Shown here: in pieces, positions 60,069 through 64,000 of the stretch
Layout of the letters: every line of letters begins with the position of its first letter
How positions within the stretch are numbered: position 1 is the first letter of the stretch
Source: Burkholderiaceae bacterium
GTDB lineage: Bacteria; Pseudomonadota; Gammaproteobacteria; Burkholderiales; Burkholderiaceae_C
DNA length: 64,000 bases
Assembly (NCBI GenBank): GCA_023150375.1
Contig: JAKLLA010000004.1
Location: forward strand, 186,001-250,000
Reading direction: 5' to 3'
The notes under the pieces: model-generated
The model's input: only the letters and a program-made list of their open reading frames with translations
Databases searched by the model: none
What the model was told of the DNA's origin: nothing
Position numbers and translations under genes: made by a program

Positions 60069-61184
60069 GTGAACAACTCCGCAGTTTCCTGGTGGGTGCG
60101 CTGTCTCGGCCCCACGCCCGAACGACGCCGTCGCGTGCGCCATGGCCTGCTGGTGCTGGGCTTGCAGGGCCTGTTCGGACTCTGGCTGCTGGCGGCGGCG
60201 ACCCTGGGGGCGATGCCGACGCCGGCGGCCTGGGCGCTGGCCGCGCTGTGCCTCGGCGGTGCCGCGCTCTTCCTGGCGCTGATCCGCAGCGGCTGGAGCG
60301 AGCGGCACTGCCCGGACGATCCGGCCCTCACCCTGGCGCACAGCGCCTTCGGGCTGGTCTGTGCCGCGCTGGCCACACCCTTCACCACGGCGCTGCCGGG
60401 TGCCACGCTGGCGGTGGCGCTGCTGGCGGTGGTGTGGGGCGCCTTCAAGCTCGATGCGCGTCGCGCGCGCTGGCTGGTCGGCTGGGCTTTCGTGCTGCTG
60501 GCAGCCGGGCAGCTCTGGCCGGGTGCCCCACCCGCGCCGACGCTGGCCGCTCCGCAGCGCGCTGTGCTGCTGCTGACGCTGGCCGCCCTGGTGGCCCTGG
60601 CCCTGGCGGTGCTGCTGGGCCATCTCAATGGGCTGCGCGAGCGCCTCGAGGTCCAGCATGTCGAGCTGACCGAGGCCCTCGAGCGCATCCGCCGTCTGGC
60701 CACCCACGACGAACTCACCGGGCTGCCGAACCGCCGTGCGCTGCTGCAGGCCCTGCAGGCGGCCGCCACGCGCCAGACCCGCCTGCGCGGGCCGGTGGCG
60801 CTGGTGATGATCGACCTGGACCACTTCAAGGCCATCAACGACCGCTGGGGCCACCGGGCCGGCGACACCGTGCTGCGCGGCTTCGCCGAGCGCGCCCAGG
60901 CCACGCTGCGCGGCATCGACACCCTGGGCCGCTGGGGCGGCGAGGAGTTCCTGCTGCTGCTGCCCGACACCACGCTGGCGCAGGCACAGGCCTGCGTCGA
61001 GCGGCTGCGCGAGCACCTGCAGCGCACGCCGCTGGACGAGGTGGCCGACGGGCTGATACTGGGCTTTTCGGCCGGCGTCACCGCCGTGCAGGGCCCCGCC
61101 GACCTGGATGCCGCCATCGAGCGTGCCGACCGCGCCATGTACCGGGCCAAGGCCGACGGACGCGGGCGCAGCGAAGTCGAGTGA
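60069..61184 (+). CDS. Membrane-anchored GGDEF diguanylate cyclase
   Basis: Cyclic di-GMP-synthesising protein, about 371 aa. Six hydrophobic segments in residues about 20-190 form a membrane sensor or anchor, followed by a coiled stretch (LRERLEVQHVELTEALERI). The GGDEF domain spans about 205-365 with THDELTGLPNRRALLQAL, VMIDLDHFKAINDRWGH and the active site RWGGEEFLLLLP. An ATG is lacking at the N-terminus: the GTG at 60069 is used. It stands alone, downstream of the lrp-type gene by 160 bp. Confidence 0.9.
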   Translation: MNNSAVSWWVRCLGPTPERRRRVRHGLLVLGLQGLFGLWLLAAATLGAMPTPAAWALAALCLGGAALFLALIRSGWSERHCPDDPALTLAHSAFGLVCAALATPFTTALPGATLAVALLAVVWGAFKLDARRARWLVGWAFVLLAAGQLWPGAPPAPTLAAPQRAVLLLTLAALVALALAVLLGHLNGLRERLEVQHVELTEALERIRRLATHDELTGLPNRRALLQALQAAATRQTRLRGPVALVMIDLDHFKAINDRWGHRAGDTVLRGFAERAQATLRGIDTLGRWGGEEFLLLLPDTTLAQAQACVERLREHLQRTPLDEVADGLILGFSAGVTAVQGPADLDAAIERADRAMYRAKADGRGRSEVE

Positions 61185-61205
61185 GAACCCGCCCGATCGC
61201 CCCGC

Positions 61206-61802
61206 TCAGCGTGGATCGTCCCCCGCGCGCCAGACCGCGTAGGGGTTGACCGGCGTGCCGGGCCAGCGCCATCCGCCCGGGTCGACCCGGTAGATCGCGA
61301 AGTGCAGGTGCGGCGCGCTGGCCGGCGCGTTGCCGCTGCTGCCCACCGTGCCGATGGGGTCGCCCCGCGCCAGCGTCTGCCCCACCGCCAGCCCCGGCGC
61401 GTAGCGGTCCAGGTGGGCGTAGTAGTAGATGTAGCGCCCGCTCGGGTCGGCCTGGTAGAGCGTGATGCCGCCGGCCCGGTTGGCGTTCATGCGCAGCACC
61501 CGGCCGTCCTCCACGGCCCGCACCGGTGTGCCGCGCGGCGCCATGATGTCGATGGCCAGGTGCAGGCGCGGCCCGCGCCGTGCCGTGAAGCTGTCGCGCA
61601 GCTGTGCCGCGCGCACCCCTTCCACCGGGATCGACAGGTCGCGCAGGCGCAGCTCGGCGATGTCCGCGGCGGGGCCGGCGTCGCCGGCCGGCGGCTCGGC
61701 CGGGGGCTTCGACGCGCAGCCTGCCAGCACAACGGCGCCCAGGGCCAGCAGCGCCGCCAGGCCGCGGCGGCGGCCCCTGGCGCCGCGGTTCAGCGCGGCC
61801 AC
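61206..61802 (-). CDS. M23-family peptidase lipoprotein (LytM domain)
   Basis: Exported lipoprotein of about 198 aa. A signal peptide ends in the lipobox LAGC (about residue 26). The LytM/M23 domain follows with HLAIDIMAPRGTPVRAVEDGRV (H-x3-D metal site), a YIYYYAHLDRYAPGL core and the HLHFAIY motif, so the zinc ligands are complete; targets are peptidoglycan cross-links. The GTG at 61802 overlaps the mltA stop by 13 bp and no ATG precedes the signal peptide. Co-transcription with mltA gives two cell-wall hydrolases in one unit. Confidence 0.87.
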   Translation of the reverse strand: MAALNRGARGRRRGLAALLALGAVVLAGCASKPPAEPPAGDAGPAADIAELRLRDLSIPVEGVRAAQLRDSFTARRGPRLHLAIDIMAPRGTPVRAVEDGRVLRMNANRAGGITLYQADPSGRYIYYYAHLDRYAPGLAVGQTLARGDPIGTVGSSGNAPASAPHLHFAIYRVDPGGWRWPGTPVNPYAVWRAGDDPR

Positions 61803-63124
61803 AGCACCCACAGCCGCAGCGGCTGCTTGGTGCGGCCGGCGCGGTCCTCGATGCCCTCGCCCCAGCCCCAGAACAGGTCGGCGCGCACCGCCCCGACGAT
61901 GGCGCTGCCGGTGTCCTGCGCCACCACCAGGCGCTGCAGCGGGCGTGCCGGCGGCGGGTTGGGCTGCCAGGCCTGCGGCTCGGTGCTGGCCAGCCAGACG
62001 GGCGTGCCGTAGGGAATGCTCTCGCGGTCCACTGCGATCGATCGGCCCGGCGTCAGCGGCACGCCCTGCGCGCCCAGCGCACCGATGGCCGGATCGGCCA
62101 GCGGCTCCTCGCGGAAGAAGACGTAGCGCGGGTTCACCGCCAGCATTTCGCGCACGCGCTGCGGGTTGGCGCGCGCCCAGGCCCGGATGGCCGGCCAGCT
62201 GGCCTGCTCGAGCGTCATCGCGCCCTGCTCGACCAGCCAGCGTCCCACCGACTGGTAGGGCTGGTCGTTGTGCCCGGCAAAGGCGATGCGCACCATGCGG
62301 CGTGTGCCGTCGGGCTCGTTCACGGTCAGCCGTCCGGAGCCCTGGATGTGCAGCATCAGCGCATCCATCGGGTCGGCCAGCCAGGCGATCTCGCGCCCGG
62401 CCAGCGCCGCCTGCGCGGCCGGCAGGCTGTCGATCTGCGCCCGGGTGTACCAGGGGCGGCGCTGCGCCAGGTCGGCCGGCAGGGCGTGCAGCGGCACCGC
62501 GAAGCGCTCGCTGCGCTGCCGGGAGGCCTCCAGCAGGGGTTCGAAGTAGCCGGTGAGCAGCCCCTCGGCCTGCCCCTGCGGGTTCTCCACCCGCCAGGGC
62601 TGCAGGCGCTCCTGCAGGAACTCGCGCAGCTGGGCCTCCTCGGCGCCCCCGCCCAGCGCGATCGCGGCGCGGCAGGTCGGCGCCCAGGTCGCGGCCACCT
62701 GGGCACTCGGGAAGCTGCCGCCGGCCGCGGCAGCGCCGTTCGCACCGCCGTTGCCGTTGCCCGGTGCGCGCAGCAGGCGCAGTTGGCGCTCGCAGCTGCG
62801 CAGCAGGGCCTCCCAGGCCGAGGCCAGCCGGTCCTGCGGCCAGCCGGGCAGCTCGCTCCAGTCGGTCTTCACCCAGCGTCCGCGCCCGGTGGCGCGCAGC
62901 GCATCGGCCGTCGGCAGCGGCGGGGCCGGCGCCACCACGGGCGGCGCCGGGGCCGTCTCGGCCGGGGGCGGCGGCGAGGTCGGGCGCGGCGCCCGGCTGG
63001 CGCAGCCGACCAGGCCGGTCAGGACGACCAGCGCCGCGATGCCCGCTCGCCAGGTCGGGCGAAGCGGCAGGTGGAGGCGGCGCAGGGAGGGACGGGTCGA
63101 GGGCACGGGTGGCAGCGGGAGCAA
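61790..63124 (-). CDS. mltA: Membrane-bound lytic murein transglycosylase A
   Basis: Outer-membrane lipoprotein that cleaves peptidoglycan glycan strands to anhydro-muropeptides, 444 aa. The signal peptide ends in the lipobox LVGC (about residue 41), followed by a Pro-rich linker. The MltA domain has GLLTGYFEPLLEASRQRS near 200, PMDALMLHIQGSGRL near 260, AFAGHNDQPYQSVGRWLVE near 290, and the 3D domain with the catalytic aspartates at VVAQDTGSAIVGAVRADLFWG near 400. It is followed by an overlapping M23 gene on the same strand. Confidence 0.93.
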   Translation of the reverse strand: MLPLPPVPSTRPSLRRLHLPLRPTWRAGIAALVVLTGLVGCASRAPRPTSPPPPAETAPAPPVVAPAPPLPTADALRATGRGRWVKTDWSELPGWPQDRLASAWEALLRSCERQLRLLRAPGNGNGGANGAAAAGGSFPSAQVAATWAPTCRAAIALGGGAEEAQLREFLQERLQPWRVENPQGQAEGLLTGYFEPLLEASRQRSERFAVPLHALPADLAQRRPWYTRAQIDSLPAAQAALAGREIAWLADPMDALMLHIQGSGRLTVNEPDGTRRMVRIAFAGHNDQPYQSVGRWLVEQGAMTLEQASWPAIRAWARANPQRVREMLAVNPRYVFFREEPLADPAIGALGAQGVPLTPGRSIAVDRESIPYGTPVWLASTEPQAWQPNPPPARPLQRLVVAQDTGSAIVGAVRADLFWGWGEGIEDRAGRTKQPLRLWVLWPR

Positions 63125-63296
63125 GGCAGGAGGAGAGGAAAGGGTGCTGCGGCGCCATCGACGCAGCCGTCGGCGCCGCGCAGCGGCGGCGCGATCATCG
63201 CTCGAGCCGGCCCCGCGCGGGGCGGCAGGGGCTCGTCGCGGGGCCGGTGTGCGCGACTTTGCGCCCGCTGCCCAAATGCGGCGACCTGCCTGCCCG

Positions 63297-64000
63297 TCAC
63301 GCCGGCGGGCGGAAGAAGGCCAGCGGCGCCTGGCGCAGCCGGCGCCGCAGCGCGGCGGCGATGCGGTCGCGCTCGTGCACGCGGATGCCGCGCGAGCGCA
63401 GCGCCACCCGCAGCGCCAGCCAGAAGCTCACCGCCAGGTTCAGCGCGCCGGTCACCGGAATGGCCGCCAGCGCCCACCAGAACAGCGGCTCGCGCAGCAC
63501 CTCGAGGCCCATCGCACCGGCGGCCGCGGCGATCTGGCCGGTCGACAGCGTGACGTGGCGCACCTCCAGCGGCAGGCCGAAGAACGCCGCCAGCACCGGC
63601 ACCACGCCCAGCATCAGCCCCAGCGAGGTGTTGGCCGCCAGCCCCGAGATGTTGGCGCGCCACCAGCGCGACCAGCGCTGCGCCCGCGGGGCGCCCAGGA
63701 TGCGCACGAAGCCCGGGTTCCAGGCGATCGCGCTGTCGAGCCGGTGGTAGACGAACCAGTTCTCCACCCAGCCCGCGATCAGGCTGGAGGCGAACAGCAG
63801 CACGCCGGTGAAGGCGGCGAAGGCCGCGGTGGGGCCCAGCAGCGTGAGCTTCTCGAGCGCATGCCGGCCCGTCTCGGCGCTCACCAGCGGCGCACCGGCC
63901 AGGCCCCAGACGGCCAGCTGGATCGCCAGTACCACCGGCGCCACCACCGCCAGGTTGCCGACGATGCCGGCGAACTGCGAGCGGATCAGGTGCACCACCT
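63297..64000 (-). CDS. COG4389 membrane protein ('site-specific recombinase' family), C-terminal part
   Basis: The last 230 or so residues of a large membrane protein truncated by the window edge. Several hydrophobic segments (AVVAPVVLAIQLAVWGL, FAAFTGVLLFASSLIAGW, WWALAAIPVTGALNLAVSFW) and the segment VENWFVYHRLDSAIAWNPG are typical of the betaproteobacterial family annotated as 'site-specific recombinase' (COG4389). Nothing here resembles a recombinase active site, and the protein is more likely an envelope protein of unknown role. The M at 63998 is internal. Confidence 0.8.
   Translation of the reverse strand, partial: VVHLIRSQFAGIVGNLAVVAPVVLAIQLAVWGLAGAPLVSAETGRHALEKLTLLGPTAAFAAFTGVLLFASSLIAGWVENWFVYHRLDSAIAWNPGFVRILGAPRAQRWSRWWRANISGLAANTSLGLMLGVVPVLAAFFGLPLEVRHVTLSTGQIAAAAGAMGLEVLREPLFWWALAAIPVTGALNLAVSFWLALRVALRSRGIRVHERDRIAAALRRRLRQAPLAFFRPPA

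Noticed and set aside
63297-64000. Mobile element suggested by the family name 'site-specific recombinase'
   Set aside because: The protein is a polytopic membrane protein without recombinase residues, and no inverted repeats or att-like sites surround it.

Overview
The window is very GC-rich DNA with densely packed genes, long antisense shadow ORFs and few intergenic gaps. Gene content points to a betaproteobacterium of the order Burkholderiales, probably a Leptothrix/Rubrivivax/Sphaerotilus-type lineage: gltIJKL, lptD-surA-rsmA, a MaeB-type malic enzyme, indolepyruvate ferredoxin oxidoreductase with an Lrp-type regulator, and the membrane protein family misnamed 'site-specific recombinase'. 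The assignment rests on gene order and family recognition only. I see no tRNA, rRNA, CRISPR array, insertion sequence or prophage.

Layout. 0-4.1 kb: glutamate/aspartate ABC transporter with two tandem substrate-binding paralogues. 4.2-7.5 kb: pyrC, convergent with thiL-pgpA-pncC. 7.6-13 kb: a DctS/FixJ-type two-component pair divergent from maeB. 13.2-14.3 kb: an AT-richer islet with an exported barnase-type RNase, its barstar inhibitor and a terminator. 14.4-22.7 kb: envelope and housekeeping genes (rsmA, surA, lptD, amgK-like kinase, BenE-type transporter, gshB). 22.8-43.5 kb: a phosphate and lipid region (below). 43.6-50.2 kb: unusual pyruvate kinase-like protein, ZntB, a lipoprotein, a CheY/CheC/diguanylate cyclase operon and an outer-membrane-like protein. 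50.4-53.4 kb: two phosphoesterases, including PhoD. 53.6-64 kb: TSUP exporter, CAP-domain protein, indolepyruvate oxidoreductase and regulator, a GGDEF protein, MltA, an M23 lipoprotein and the end of a membrane protein.

The most interesting signal is a scattered but coherent set of candidate phosphate-starvation (Pho) genes between about 23 and 53 kb. Upstream of many of them I read Pho-box-like pairs of 7-mers resembling CTGTCAT/C at an exact 11-bp period. These lie before a PlcP/LpxH-type metallophosphoesterase coupled to a PhnZ-like HD oxygenase, an acetyltransferase-orphan phnH pair, lplT (four half-sites in a row), a GT4 lipid-type glycosyltransferase and a divergent Mpo1-like membrane protein, polyphosphate kinase 2, a phytase-like lipoprotein, and phoD with its divergent phosphoesterase. 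With the UDP-glucuronate-type epimerase, PAP2 phosphatase and phosphatidylserine decarboxylase-type enzyme, the genes suggest a programme that breaks down phospholipids, recycles the diacylglycerol into glycolipid, and scavenges phosphonate, polyphosphate and organic phosphate. The motifs are read directly from the sequence. The joint regulation and the lipid-remodelling function are inference.
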